A stretch of 64,000 bases of DNA from Mortierella sp. BCC40632. Its lineage: Eukaryota > Mortierellomycota > Mortierellomycetes > Mortierellales > Mortierellaceae. Made by a program: the position numbers and the translations under genes. Under the pieces are notes generated by a model. The model ran no database searches, had not been told where the DNA came from, and saw only the letters and a list, made by a program, of their open reading frames with translations. Below are positions 32,749 through 44,458 of this stretch, piece by piece; within the stretch, counting starts at the first letter, position 1; each line of letters begins with the position of its first letter. The stretch is from positions 3,205,473-3,269,472 of the forward strand of contig WAEK01000005.1 of the NCBI GenBank assembly GCA_011634665.1, written 5' to 3'.

Positions 32749-33514
32749 ATGCGAATTCTGCAGCAGGGAGGTATAGGTCCCAGTCATCCTGTTTGTGGTT
32801 CACTAGACTCCGAAGAACTGACTTAAGAGTTTGAATGGCTCGTTCGGATTGACCATCTGTCTGCGGATGAAATGCTGAGGACATGGCAAGCTTCGTTCCT
32901 AGTCGCTCGTGGAGGCGCTTCCAAAAGGAACTAGTGAACTTGCTATCCCGGTCGGAGACAATCGTGGAGGGCAACCCATGGAGGCGAAAGACATTTGCAA
33001 AGAAACAATTGGCAACGTCCTTTGCTGAATCTGTAGTCCGACTAGGGGCAAAATGGACCTGTTTCGACAATTTGTCTACGAAGACAGTGATTGCATCGAA
33101 TTTGCGTGCTGTTTGTGGTAGTTTTACCACGAAATCCATTGATACTGTGTCCCAACGTTGTTCTGGAATGGCTAAAGGTTGAAGAAGTCCAGCTGGAAGG
33201 CGGCGGACTGCTTTGTTACGTTGGCAGCTCGAGCAGGATTCGACATACCGTCGGACATCATTTGACATCTTAGGCCAATAGGCAAACCGCCGTAAGGTGG
33301 CGTATGTCTTGTCAAAGCCGAAGTGGCCTGATATTGCAGCATCATGAACCTCGTGGAGTAGGATTAAACGCAGAGTGGACGACTTCGGGACGCAGAGTAA
33401 TAGGTCACCCCTTGCGCTCGACATACAATAGACCGTCCTGCAAAAAGTAGTGTGGTGGTGGTTGGCCTTGAAGACACCTCTCATAGACGGGAGCAAGACC
33501 AGGGTCATCAGCAT
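32749..33514 (-). pseudogene. Gypsy F integrase zinc domain and core
   Basis: Minus strand, long open frame. H2C2 module (HEVHDAAISGHFGFDKTYATL, SCSSCQRNKAVRRLPAG), then MDFVVKLPQTARKFDAITVFVDKLSK, VSDRDSKFTSSFW and QTDGQSERAIQTLKSVLR (D, D and E present). It runs to LPAAEFAY, where the Tc1 element is inserted. Confidence 0.93.
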
Positions 33515-34830
33515 ACCCCTCTATAACGTGCTGTCTCCAACTTGTATCCGTCTGAAGGCTGAAAGAGTTGATGGACATAGGGACAGGATCTGGTTCAAGT
33601 TTATCAGGTTCGCGGTGGTCCGGACGACGAGAGAGAGCATCTGGTACGATGTTCTCAATTCCCCCGCTTGAACTTGAACTCGAAATCATACTCTTGGAGG
33701 AGTTCCATCCATCTCGCCTGGCGCCTTGTCAGTTTGGGCTGGGTTGGAAAGTGTCTCAGCGTATCGTGATCGGTATATACAATAAAAGTGTGAACCGTCT
33801 AAGTAAAAGCGCCATGTTTTGAGGGCGTGGACAACAGCCAGGAGTTCCTGTTCATGGGTAGGGTAGTTCCGTTCAGCTGGGTTTAGTTTGCGGGATGTAA
33901 ATGCGACAGGTCTGGATGATCCGTCGGCGTCTGTTTGGAAAAGAACAGCACCTATGGCAAATCCAGAGGCATCAGTCTCCACTGTGGACGGCAGATCGGG
34001 GTCAAAGATTCGTAGGACTGGAGCGGAGCTGATTGCAGATTTGAGGCTAAGGAATGCTTGTTCGCTGTTTTCATCCCATACGAACTGATGGTTTTCGCCA
34101 AGGAGGGAGGTGAGGGAAGTGCGATGTCGGCAAAATTTTGATATATTGGTGATAAAATTGCGCAAGACCAAGAAATTGCTGAACGTCGCGTTGTTTCTCC
34201 GGTCGTGGCCATTCACGAATCGCTTTAACAAGCCCAGCATTGGTGTGAACGCCATCTTTGGTTATTACATGGCCGAGAAACTCCGTTTCTTCTTTTCATG
34301 AAAGAGCACTTGCTCAGCTTGGCGTACAGTCCATGTTTTCGGAGGAGGGCAAGGACACTTCGAATATGGCGGAGATGCTCGGTCTTGGTTTTTGAATAAA
34401 TCAAGATATCGTCGAGGTAGACGACAACCCACTTGTCCAGAACAGGATCGAGTACTTTCAGCATCATATTGAAAAAGGAAGCCGGTGCATTTGTGAGGCC
34501 AAATGGAACCACATTAAACTCAAAATGACCGTATCTGCAGCGAAAAGCGGTCTTGTGCGTGTGTGGTCCATAGATGCGCTGTTGGTGGTAACCAGAAATG
34601 AGGTCAAGCTTGGTAAAGTAGCGAGCGCCACGGAATCTGTCAATAAGCTCGTCTATTCTGGGCAGCGGGTGGCGATTCTTCCTTGTGATACTGTTGAGAG
34701 CGCGATAATCGACGCACATTCGGAGAGTGCCATCAGCCTTCTTGACGAATAAAACAGGGGCACCATATGGAGACGTGCTTGGTTTGATGAACTTTTTGGA
34801 GAGTAGGTCGTCCAGTTGTTTTTTTTAGCT
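33405..34830 (-). pseudogene. Gypsy F reverse transcriptase and RNase H
   Basis: Minus strand. RT motifs are [53 protein letters not shown] and [17 protein letters not shown]. RNase H follows with [39 protein letters not shown] and [13 protein letters not shown]. Frame breaks lie at about 34250-34290, 34120 and 33690. The stretch 33567-34830 is almost identical to 1-1330. Confidence 0.9.
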
Positions 34831-34839
34831 CGTCAAGTT

Positions 34840-35340
34840 CAGCAACAGATAGTCGAATGACGGGGGCGGAAGGGGGTCTGCTGCTGGGTCAGTGTCGATA
34901 CGCATAGCATCACCTCGGTCGGGGAAGGCCTGATGGGAGGGTAGGGGGAAAAAATGTCTGGGAATTCGTCAAACAATTGAGTGGATGTCGGGGTGTAAGG
35001 GAGGGGTGGGGGGGGGAGGAGCGGAGGAGGGAGGAGAAGAGGGAGAGGAGGAAGGGGCAGAGGAAGGAGAGGAGGAGGGGGCAGAGGAAGGAGTGGAGGA
35101 AGGAGTGGATGAAGGAGTGGAGGAGGGAGTGGAAGAGTGATTTGTTTGATCTGTGCTATCCTCATCGAGAGACCGAATAAGGGCTAAGTAGATCTCGCTT
35201 CCGATGTCTGTTGCCTCAGTGAAGAAATGTACGTGAGTGAGGAGAAGTCCCCGAGTGCGAGATGAGATAGATGACGATTTGAAACCAGTGCATTCCCAAT
35301 CGATGGTGAGGCCGTTGTGTTGGAACCGTAGATTGTTTGT
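34840..35340 (-). pseudogene. Gypsy F protease-RT linker, low complexity
   Basis: Minus-strand Ser/Thr/Pro repeats (TPSSTPSSTPSSAPSSSPSS) lead to an RT entry segment. The counterpart at 1331-1809 differs in repeat number and homopolymer lengths. Confidence 0.6.
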
Positions 35341-36107
35341 CCGCCAGTTGATGAGTGGGTTGATCTCAGCAAGCCAAGGCTTGCCAAGAATAAGGTCATA
35401 TTTGTGGAGAGAGTAGACGATAGGGGTAAGGGTGGTGGAGTATTGGTGTCGTTGTAGGGAGATGTTGGATTTGAGTGCTGCAAAAGATTGGGAGCCATTT
35501 GGGAGGATGATAGGGATAGGGGGAGATGCAAGTGTAGGGATTGAATGTTTTTTGATGAAAGACTCGCTGACCACATTGCCTTGGGCTCCGCCGTCGATGA
35601 GGACCCGCGCTGGATGGCCGTCAACATTGCAAATAAATGTAAGGAGTGTCGACTTTGCCTTCTCCACTGTGAAAGTAGAGACTCCAATGCCTTTTTTACG
35701 TAGGCGGCGAATCTTGCTTTTAGATAGAACTGAGGTAGAGCAGGGTTCGGAGATTGAGGATGATGGGGATGAACTGAATGCAGGGTAGGTGTTATCGTCC
35801 AATCCTGTCTCAGGTTGAGTAGGCAAGGGGAGAGTATAGTCATAGGCGGTGGAGTGAGGTAAATGATTGTGGGAAGGCGAACATGATGATGGAGAAGTAT
35901 GTATTTTATCTGAAATAGCGATCGGTTTATTGGAAGTGACAGAAAACTTTTCAGAGGAAATAATATTCTCCCATGGTCCAGAAGATCGGAGGGAGGGGAG
36001 TAGCAGCAACAAGAGTCTGGACCTTTTCTAGTTGCTGTTGGCTTTTCCCGACTGAGGTGGGGAGGGGAGTGGCTGTTTGCTGCGCCTGGGGGGGGGAGTG
36101 GTTTCAA
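35184..36107 (-). pseudogene. Gypsy F protease region
   Basis: Minus strand. SKIRRLRKKGIGVSTFTVEKAKSTLLTFICNVDGHPARVLIDGGAQGNVVSES carries the D-G-G variant of the aspartic protease active site, followed by LILGKPWLAEINPLINW. The long ORF (34969-36012) also covers part of the linker. Upstream it joins gag after a frame change near 36030. Confidence 0.85.
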
Positions 36108-37048
36108 TGTTGTTGAATTGTCGGGAGGGTTTCGCAGAAGGGAAAAAGGTGCGGCATTTGTCCGCCATGTGGCCTATTTTGCGACATTTGAAGCATCCCC
36201 TGTTCGCCTTGAGGTATTCGCGTTCCTCGTTGGTGAGCTTAGCTGGGCGAGGGACGCTGCCTCGGTTATTCGAAAGGTTTGACAAATAATTGACTTGGGC
36301 AGAGAGATTATTGATCATCATCTGCATAGAGTCAATGTCCATGGCGTTAGGGTCCTTGACAGGGGTGGTCTTGGAGGTAAGGCCCTCAGGGAAGAGGATG
36401 GCATGCACGTTTGTAGCCTGTTGGATGGCCACATCCAAAGATTTTGGGCTCACGAAGGCGAACCTCTTTTGCTAGTATCATAGTGTAGGCCTTTCATGTA
36501 CCAGTGTAAGGCAGTTTCGTCGTCGAGTGTAGGGACGCGTCGTCTCAAGCGGCGGAACTCGTGAGTGTAGGCAGCAATGGTTCGTTTGCCTTGTTTCAGA
36601 CCTTCGAGGGCCTCACGAGCGGTGGTCTTTGCATTAGGAGGAGTGTGGAAATCAAGGAATGCCTCTCGAAATTTTATCCATGGGCAGGTGATGTTGAGAC
36701 CGCATGTTCTCCACCAGGATTTAGCGTCTCCAGTAAGGTTTAAGGCTGTATACTGCACCCAGTCGCATTCGTTGAGCTTGACGACCTGGTAATACTCCTC
36801 CTGGTTGTCGATGAAGTTGTTGCAGGCGTCCGCGTCGATGTCCCCAGAGTAGGGGGCGGGGGTTTGAGGTTTGAGGATTTTATGCAAGGTACGCGCAACG
36901 TCGCAGTGAGCAGCCTCAATTTCAAGCTGGGATGGGGCGGGGGATCAGAGGGGGGTGGTGATGGACGAGAGAGAAGAGAGCTGATCCTGTTTCTTTCCTC
37001 CTCTGGGAGGGAGGCGACGATGCTGAGGATTTCGTGCTGGGCCGACAT
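36028..37048 (-). pseudogene. Gypsy F Gag with CCHC zinc knuckle
   Basis: Starts at ATG 37048 (MSAQHEILSIVASLPEEERN). A frameshift near 36890 leads to the capsid part (PYSGDIDADACNNFIDNQEEYY, ALNLTGDAKSWWRT, FREAFLDFHTP). A second shift at about 36470 is followed by KSLDVAIQQATNVHAILFPEG and the zinc knuckle CFKCRKIGHMADKC (near 36160-36205). Nearly identical coding lies on the plus strand at 48304-49260. Confidence 0.9.
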
Positions 37049-37292
37049 GTTGGAAATAGGGGAATCATAATAGGGGTGAGAAAAGAGAGAGGAAAAAAGA
37101 AAAAAGGGGGGGAGGGCGGGAGGGTCAAGGGAAAAAAGGGGTGGGGAAAAAAAAGAAAAGAGAGGGAGGGTTCAAGGAACCGAGTGGAAAGGAAAGTAGA
37201 GGTGAAGAGTGAATAAAAAAAAGTACTGCCAGGGAGCTGCCTAACGAGTGAAAGGAAAAATAATAGTCAGGTTAGAAGAGGCAGTGAACCGA

Positions 37293-37308
37293 GGTACCTT
37301 TGCTACCA
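37293..37308 (-). other. Putative primer binding site of gypsy F
   Basis: Minus strand TGGTAGCAAAGGTACC directly follows the LTR end TTAGA. The first 12 bases would pair with a tRNA ending CCTTTGCTACCA. That resembles the eukaryotic initiator tRNA-Met 3' end, but the tRNA itself is not in the window. Gypsy D has TGGCAGCAAAGGTA in the same position. Confidence 0.55.
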
Positions 37309-37426
37309 TCTAACAAAGAAGCGAGTGGCAGGAAAAGATGGTCTTTATTGGTGGTAGGTGAAGGGACTATTTATACATGTGAGTGAGGTGGACCTTTTAA
37401 GTTATAGGGGTGGGAGTGGACATGAC
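37309..37426 (-). repeat. Partial 5' LTR of gypsy F
   Basis: Matches 30255-30375 of the 3' LTR, then stops where the MITE starts. The terminal 44 bases or so of the LTR (TGTCACAG side) are missing to the right of the MITE. Confidence 0.8.
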
Positions 37427-37703
37427 TAGTGTTCTTCAACTCAACTCACCAACTCACCGACTCAACTCAACTCATGAGTTAAGTTGAGTTCAAACTTTCT
37501 CCCGACTCGTGTAACATGAGTTGAGTTAGGTTGAGTTGGAGAGAGTCGACTCGCCTACACGGCGTAGAAGCCCTGAGTTGAGATGAGTTCAACTTTTCAA
37601 CTCATGAGTTGAGTTGAGTAGAGTTGAGTTCAAACTTTTCGACTCATGAGTTCAGTTGAGTCGAACCCCTAACTCAACTCAACTCGACTCATGGGAAACA
37701 CTA
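37427..37703. mobile_element. hAT-type MITE with ACTCA-repeat interior
   Basis: 277 bp with ends TAGTGTTCTTC and GGGAAACACTA. The interior consists of ACTCA/TGAGT pentamers in inverted arms (AACTCAACTCACCAACTC ... GAGTTGAGTTGAG). The flanks (GACATGAC and TGCAACAG) do not match, so the neighbouring DNA was rearranged after insertion. Confidence 0.75.
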
Positions 37704-37840
37704 TGCAACAGTCAGAGGCGAGGGAGTCTTTGGTTTAGGCAAATTATTACTGCAGATAAAAGTGATGAGAAAGCTAACTATTTAAACAAGTGGATTGGTG
37801 GCAAATGGGAGGGAGTGCGGCAGTAGTGGCAACAAGACAG

Positions 37841-37917
37841 TAGTGTTTCTCAAAAAAGCCCGAGCCAAAAATGCTAGACCCACACAATGTAAAATTTTAC
37901 GGTAAATGCTCACCCGA
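37841..37917. mobile_element. Left part of a hAT-type MITE, cut by element alpha
   Basis: TAGTGTTTCTCAAAAAAGCC, then CACACAATGTAAAATTT and CTCACCCGA. The same left end occurs at 62265 and 63538. Element alpha enters after CACCCGA; the right part is not recognisable beyond it. Confidence 0.8.
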
Positions 37918-38410
37918 GGTGCTGTAGCTCCTTGCTCTAAAGACACATGGGGGATGCTCAAAGGAAAAGAAGACATAAGGATGGTCATCTGGTCGAGGGC
38001 CGATGAATGAGAATCATAGAATTACTCAGGTGGAAACAACAGTCAGGGAGGACAGTAAGAATGATAGGGGGGGATCGGAACGAGATGAGTCTCACATCAA
38101 AAGCGCCATGCTACCACCGGGTCGCCAGGAGCTCTACAGTGGCAAGAAACGAGTGGAAGGCAGCACAAAGATAAATCAAGCTTCTACAAAATAAGGGGGA
38201 AGGTTGGATGCATCCTACTTTCAAAGTCAACAGGGAACAAAAACAAAGGGAAGAAACGACCAGGAGCAAACAAGAGCCTGATCAAATAATTATTCATCTA
38301 CGATCTATTGAGGGCATGCAGACCAGATGGCTCAGCAGCCCCATGTTGTTTACCTCATCTGATTCGTTAAAATCGTAGCAACTGCGACCAGTGTCAATTA
38401 CTAGACGACA
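37918..38410 (-). mobile_element. Element alpha copy 4, decayed, TSD CCGA/CCGG
   Basis: Full length but diverged from the others. In its first 130 bases most differences are C-to-T or G-to-A. Flanking tetramers CCGA (37914-37917) and CCGG (38411-38414) fit the NCGN pattern with one change. It marks the border of the AT-rich block. Confidence 0.85.
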
Positions 38411-39101
38411 CCGGTTCAACTAGAGACATCGGTCTAAACTAGGGCTAAAGTTTTATATTCCCCAATTGATAATATTCATTCATAATGAAAACGAAATAGA
38501 TAAAATACAAGACACTAAAGCCAACTCGGGATAATTCGAGCCAATTTAGAGACAAGCTGAATTAAATACAAAATAGCAAACATACTGCTTATTCAAGCTG
38601 GGTCCGTTTATAAGCTGGATCGATAGTAATATTTCGACTCATTAATTAGAATCTCTACCTTTTGCATTGACTCACAACAACAGACTAAAAGTTAAAATGC
38701 ATTAGAAGAGGAGAACATTCAAATTAAATATGAAATTTTGGAGTGAAACTTTTAAAAATATATATAAATACATTAAATCGACTTTGTAGTTTTTACAGTC
38801 AATAAACTAATAATAACGTTCATCAAAATAGATATGCAATAAATACAAAAAATTGAAAAACTACGAAGAGGAACTCGATTACTGACTAGTGACCATTCAT
38901 TTGAAAAAGGCAAAAATGGCATTAATGTTATCAAAAAACAAACGTGAAGGAATTTTAGTAGTGAGATGACCTTGATCCAATGGTGGTTCGTACGATTGAA
39001 AAACAAAGTAATAATGATAATAGAAAAAATGTCGATAATGTATCTGCTAGAGGGCAGAAAATGTATTACAATTAGGATGATGAAATACAAATTAACAAAA
39101 C

Positions 39102-39252
39102 AGAATATTGTCCTTTTCACCTATTTTTGACTTCTGTTTGCCCTGCTTAATTGAGGATACCAGCTCCCTTCGTAGAAACCCCATGCAACTGACCGTGCAT
39201 AATCCACGATAATAAGTGTGGAATAAACAAAAACAGATGAAATGTAGAATAT
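39102..39252. mobile_element. AT-block MITE, copy 1
   Basis: Ends GAATATTGTCCTTTTCAC and its imperfect inverse ATGAAATGTAGAATAT. The core CTTCGTAGAAACCCCATG-CAACTGACCGTGCATAATCC is shared with the 44306 copy. About 150 bp, no coding. Confidence 0.7.
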
Positions 39253-39401
39253 AACAAGCAGTTGAGAAGAAAGTAGAATAGTGGTAATATTTTCATGAAA
39301 ACAGATACCAATTGCAGAGAAACATTATGCAGGATCATGGAATAATCAAGAATGTTAAAAATGTTAATCTTTCTGTACAAATCATCTTCATAATTAGTCA
39401 G

Positions 39402-39455
39402 AAAAATATTCTCCTTTTCACCTATTTTTGACTTCCGTTTGCCTTGCGATGAATT
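39402..39455. mobile_element. AT-block MITE, left end only
   Basis: AAATATTCTCCTTTTCACC, then TATTTTTGACTTCCGTTTGCC, matching the left end of copies 1 and 3. The similarity then fades. Confidence 0.6.
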
Positions 39456-41476
39456 GATCCAATATACAATAATAAATTCATTAAACATGAACATTTAAAA
39501 AATTTCCAAGTGAAAACCAATGTAAAAATTAAAATTAAGCAGAAAAATTGATATTCAATAAATATCTTTATCATATAGATGATAAGATTATTATTTACTT
39601 GGCTTCACATTTTATAAATTTTCTTTGTTTTTGATATTGCTACTCATATTTTCGTGGAAAATACTCGGTCAATTGCATAGAGCTACTGCAATCGTAAGTC
39701 AAAAACAGATTAAAAGCGCAATAAATCAATAAACTATAGATAATGAAAATATTCAAATCTCATATATGTAAATTTTTACAAAAAACTCCTAAAAGTAAGA
39801 ATAATTAGTGATTATCACGGGTGAGTAAAGTCGAAGAAAGTAATTACCTCAACAAAAAGTTCAAATTTGTTGGCCATAAATTTTGATATAAGAATTCCAT
39901 AATCAGTTGCTTGGTAATATGATAATTCTTAACAAATATTAATTATCTCTTAAGATTTCGTGCCAGCCCAAACTAAAATATAGCCAAGTAAGAAAAAATA
40001 TAATCATGCATATAATCGACATCATAATACGGCTTAAAATGTGTTAACAGCACCTTCATGTATATGTGACTCTATATTTACAGATAAATCTGTTATCAAT
40101 ATATGTAATATTTATTTATTATTCAATGGAATAAATTAAAGAAATATTGTCCGAAATATAACAAATATATATCATTTACATCGTATCAATAACAATGTTT
40201 CCAAATTCATCACCAGTTAATCTGATTAGGAGCATGCTATTTATTATTTGGCATAAAACGCTTAAACAGTTGAATTCGGTTATTGTGAAGGATTCTTTAA
40301 ACAATATAATATTCAACCCAAACTCTAGTTTTATATTATTTGAATACAGTTGATTTTTTTAAATTTAGAGTTATTAATTATATATTAATATATCATAAAT
40401 AATATTCGACAGTATAATTAATATTTATAGTACTTTTGGATTTATTTAAAATAAATATAAGTAGAAAAATAAAAATATCATTCAATTTGATTGAGACATC
40501 CAAAGACTCTTTTCATTAATGAGTAAAGCCTTTTATCTTACAAATTTTGATTAGCTTAATAAGAATATTTCACAATAACAGTGATTACTTGTTAAATTGT
40601 TATTGGTATCTCCGGAACGGTGTATCTCATTAAATTTCGTACATCACTTGAAAAATGATATATATATTAAATATCACATAAATACATTAAAAGAATATTA
40701 TCCATTTAATTACATTCTATTACAAATTTTTTCATAAAACTTTTGATGAACCTAACTCCATATATAACAAATCATTTATTTTATGAATTTCAAATTTGTT
40801 TTAAATGTCTAAAATATATTCATGTCAATTATCTTTATTATAATAGGTATAAGTATGGATTAAAACAAAATTATATATTTCTAATATTTTATAAATAATA
40901 ATCATTTGGTGATTAAATGAACAATGACTAATGAGAGGTGGCCAATAATTCTATGATGATCATATTAATCATTTTACAAATCATGAATATAATATATATA
41001 CTTGCAGATTTATTTTAAGTATAATGCTTGTTATATATAAGCCAATTATAGGGAGAATAGCATTTTCTCTTTACAATAATAGTTTAATAATATAATCTAG
41101 ACAATAATATAGAATTTGATTTTTAATCCTTATAATATTCATCTTTAATTTGAGATAAGTAAATGAATATTTGTAATATATTACTTCACATATTATATTT
41201 ATCTAAATAGATTTATCATGATATCAATTAATATTTGAATATGTAAAATAGTGAATTTGTTTTATGACACTCTTAGCTCTATTCCAATATATATTATGAA
41301 TTTATTTAATTTATCGATTGTAGATATATTGTCTGGTCATGGATTACGGTAATTCCCTGGAATGCCAAATTATGGACCTCACTTCCAACTTCCACGCTCA
41401 CTTCCTTCATACACCTACCCACTCTGCACCCGACATTAGACTAAGTCGACCATAACCCTAAAACCAACCTCTCTCA

Positions 41477-41674
41477 ATGATTAAGAGATACGATCAGGAA
41501 GTCTACAGAAGTCAACCGCCTCAGCTACGCACAACTTGGATTCCTAATCGAGTTCATAGCGGTCTCATGTATTTTTCAGGTGATTATTTAAAATGGACTT
41601 ACAAGAAACAATTAACAAAAGCCCATAGGTGTTTCCAAGGCCCAGTTCTTTCAGAGAATGGCGTATTTCTTTAA
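41477..41674 (+). CDS. Short unrecognised ORF in the AT block
   Basis: 65 residues starting MIKRYDQEVYRSQPP. Lies in the less AT-rich island 41330-43060. No domain is recognised and no neighbour supports it. It could be a fragment of an accessory ORF of the nearby Harbinger element, or chance. Confidence 0.2.
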   Translation: MIKRYDQEVYRSQPPQLRTTWIPNRVHSGLMYFSGDYLKWTYKKQLTKAHRCFQGPVLSENGVFL

Positions 41675-42537
41675 GGATAATCTTGCTGAGAGACCATCAT
41701 TAATAGGCAATTTTGTTTTGACAGTTAAATGGTTGAAATGTTAAAGCAGGCTGGAGTGCGGAAGTTCATCCAAACCCAAGATTCCCTTTCCTCGACAGGA
41801 AGAAGAACAACCGAAAATGACTCACTACTAAAGGAGTCTAACTAAAACGCTTACCCACACTTCGACCTCCTACTACCACTATTCGTCATAATTCCCGACA
41901 TGATTCTGTTGTTCAGATGAATTTTGCTGCAATAAAGGTATTATACAATATTTCTTGATTAACCTTCTCGATGACATTGTGAATATGAGGTGACTCATCT
42001 GATGTGGTTATGCAATGGTAATTGTGGCGAGGACTTCTCAACACTAGTGGAGCAAGAACAAGCAATAATTCAACTCGGTCCTTCAAAAAGAACACAGCAC
42101 CCAGGTCATGAGCTTGAGACTGCGGACTAGGATGAAGAACAATTCACACCAGTCCCACTAGCAACAATAAGATCAACAGGTCATCATTCGGTCCTGACAC
42201 CTGGTGGTACTTAGAATCCTTACTTTAGGTGAGGAAATCGCGAATCTATTTTATAGACAGCTCTTTCACATCGTAAGTGCCTTTCAATCGTGCGAGAACG
42301 CTTGTTGAGGATACAAAGATTCAACAACAGATGAAAGCGTCTTTGGATGTAAACCCTGATCATAAAATATCAAAGAGCTTGCGCAGGCACTTTTGGAGAA
42401 ACAGTTTGAGGAGTGCATCAAAGATCAGTAGTCGTTGACTACTCTGAAAATTAAGTACAGGGAGACGCAGAGGGATATGCAAAATAACATGATAGAGTCA
42501 CAAAAGCAGATCATGAGCAGCTTTAAGAAGAAAAAAG

Positions 42538-42837
42538 TTGCAGTATTGGCAGCAGTGGCAGCAGCGGAGACTCTTTAGGCCACTCTCGTTGTCATCGCCA
42601 CTGCGGCGAGGGCAATCCACTTCTAGTAAAAAACTAATTGAGGTTTATGAATTGCAAAATCCTATTAACACTGCGCCCGACTGCAAGGGCGCTATCTCTG
42701 ACAAGTATCCTGAACTCTTCTCCTCGAACACGCACGTTATCGATCTCTTCACTGACCACCGGATAAAGATATTGACCGGATGTTGGATTCTCCATATCAA
42801 GAAAGATATGAAGATTAATAAATCCATAAATGATTAA
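42538..42837 (+). CDS. Short unrecognised ORF, 99 aa
   Basis: Starts MQYWQQWQQRRLFRPLS and ends in a lysine-rich tail. The segment SNTHVIDLFTDHRIKILTG slightly resembles VVILDLFTYI of the 46122 ORF. Preceded by a Lys-rich open stretch (42440-42560) in another frame. No family assigned. Confidence 0.25.
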   Translation: MQYWQQWQQRRLFRPLSLSSPLRRGQSTSSKKLIEVYELQNPINTAPDCKGAISDKYPELFSSNTHVIDLFTDHRIKILTGCWILHIKKDMKINKSIND

Positions 42838-43059
42838 CAGTACCAGTAGGTTACGTAGACACTGCCACAGCTGCTTTTAAATACCAATAGTATGCTCATT
42901 GCATGCTCGAACATGAGAGATAAACCGATTAAATTCAAATTTGTCAAGGCTTAGATTAGAACCCTTGTAAGGAGGGACGGTGACAAGAGAGATTAGATAT
43001 GCGGAAGCAGCGATGAGGTATTCGCCAGGCCTGAAGAATCGACACATTTGTTTCTAAGG

Positions 43060-44030
43060 CTTTGTTAGCACAAAAACATAGTTGTCATGGCATCGTCCTA
43101 TATGATAAAGGTATGATTGAGCGGAACATTTTATACGGAGAATTATTGTCAATAAAATAGTTATTCTTACTATAATAGCCTGTATTGGAAATGATAATCT
43201 TTTTTTTCTTATTGCATTGACCATCTTAGGTGATGTCCCCTAAATTGGAATGACGCTGTGTCAATGGGATAGTAGTTCCATCAATAATTCCGATGCACCC
43301 TAGCAACCCTTGTTCATACATTGTACTAAAATTGAAGTCTCGTTCGTCCAAAGTCAGCCAAGGTTAAAAAAGTTTCCTCAACGTGAGAATGTAAGTTATA
43401 CCTCTGCCAAAGTAGTTATGATATGCCAGGGCTTCTCACCCAGTAAAATTTTGCAGCTTTGTTCTATCCCATTACCGTATAGACCAAGTTGATCCAGGGT
43501 TTATTCAAGCTGTTCTGCACCCTCTTTCTGTTTTTTGTAGCTCTTGATATGAAATTCAGGTTGATAAGATACTATTATTGCGAATTTGATTAAATTACAA
43601 TTGGACATTATCATTTTTGATTTGCAGTCTGCCTCAGAGATGTCATCCAGCCACGCAATTAAGTCAATCTCAGAAGTCCGGTGTTTGAGTGGGCCATGGA
43701 TGTACTGGAACATAATACTCTGCCTCCACTTCTCTAATATTTTGTCGATGTAGCCTTCATTCTCGCAACTTCAAACAAACATAAAGTTCGTTTCATGAAA
43801 GTCCTCGTCCAATTATCAGTCTTTCCAAGGTGGCCCGAAAGCATCGTTCATGGGATCGTCCAGTCATCGCCTACAAAGTTTCCATTCTGCATCATCCTGC
43901 ACCTATCCAACATCATCTGAAATGCTCATTCATCTTCCAACACACATGTCTTCCGGATGATCCTTGTTACTGTGGGCGAACAAAAACATTTATTACAAAT
44001 ACTCAAAACTTGGAAGTGCATAAAACCCAG
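43060..44030 (-). pseudogene. Decayed PIF/Harbinger transposase
   Basis: Minus strand translation around 43150-43310 reads GCIGIIDGTTIPLTQRHSNLGD, a stop, then DGQCNKKKRLSFPIQAII. This matches the conserved first-Asp block of DDE4 (Harbinger) transposases, GxIDGTxI, followed by the KK-YSFPxQAI block. Upstream pieces at 43500-43713 (QYIHGPLKHRTSEIDLIAWLDD) and 43740-43990 are open but interrupted by stops. In an intact element this enzyme would cut and insert at short TA-rich targets. Strongly mutated, so inactive. Confidence 0.7.
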
Positions 44031-44305
44031 TGAATATATTTTAGATTCATACGCTATTACTTTTTTTAGTTTTATTTGGACATTATTTCTCAATAGATTG
44101 AATTTTCAAAAGAAATCATTATAGTGTTTAATTTTAAGATCCACAATGCTATTAAACATTTTGATTGACTCATAAAAATTATATTTTTATTAAAATTATA
44201 TAATCAGTATATTTATTCATTATAATTTGCATAACACATTAAAGAAATTTTTCTGTTAATCCGATAGATGTATTGATTGAAGATTTTAGATTAGTAATAT
44301 GTATG

Positions 44306-44458
44306 AAATATTCTCCATTTCAGATGTTTTTGACCTCAGATTGCGCTGCTTATTTGAAGATTAACACCCCCCTTCGCAGTAACCCCGTGCAACGGACTGT
44401 GCATATTCCTCGAAAATAAGAATGGAAAAAACAAAAATATCTGAAATGGAGAATATTT
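44306..44458. mobile_element. AT-block MITE, copy 3, with 27-bp inverted ends
   Basis: Ends AAATATTCTCCATTTCAG and CTGAAATGGAGAATATTT are perfect inverse complements, and the match extends to about 26 of 27 bases. The core CTTCGCAGTAACCCCGTG is shared with 39102. Related core sequence (CCTTCGCAGTAACCTTATGT) appears again near 45231. Confidence 0.85.

Larger units (their letters stand above)
30255..37426 (-). mobile_element. Ty3/gypsy chromovirus F, with a Tc1 insertion
   Basis: Minus strand. The 3' LTR is at 30255-30416 and a partial 5' LTR at 37309-37426; gag, protease, RT, RNase H, integrase and chromodomain lie between. A Tc1 element (31117-32746) lies in the integrase gene. The outer part of the 5' LTR is replaced by a hAT-type MITE at 37427. 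Net length without the Tc1 is about 5.5 kb. The same family occurs at 1-1809 and 47867-49665. Confidence 0.92.

Noticed and set aside
37293..37308. tRNA gene next to the LTR
   Set aside because: Only a 12-16-base complement to a tRNA end is present; no cloverleaf can be formed around it.
37427..37703. Possible telomere-like or centromere-like repeat
   Set aside because: ACTCA pentamers are in inverted arms between hAT-type ends, not a one-directional array.
38773..39494. Two hydrophobic ORFs of 115 codons on the minus strand that could be membrane proteins
   Set aside because: Both come from AT-rich text, overlap MITE copies and lack conserved motifs; the hydrophobicity is compositional.
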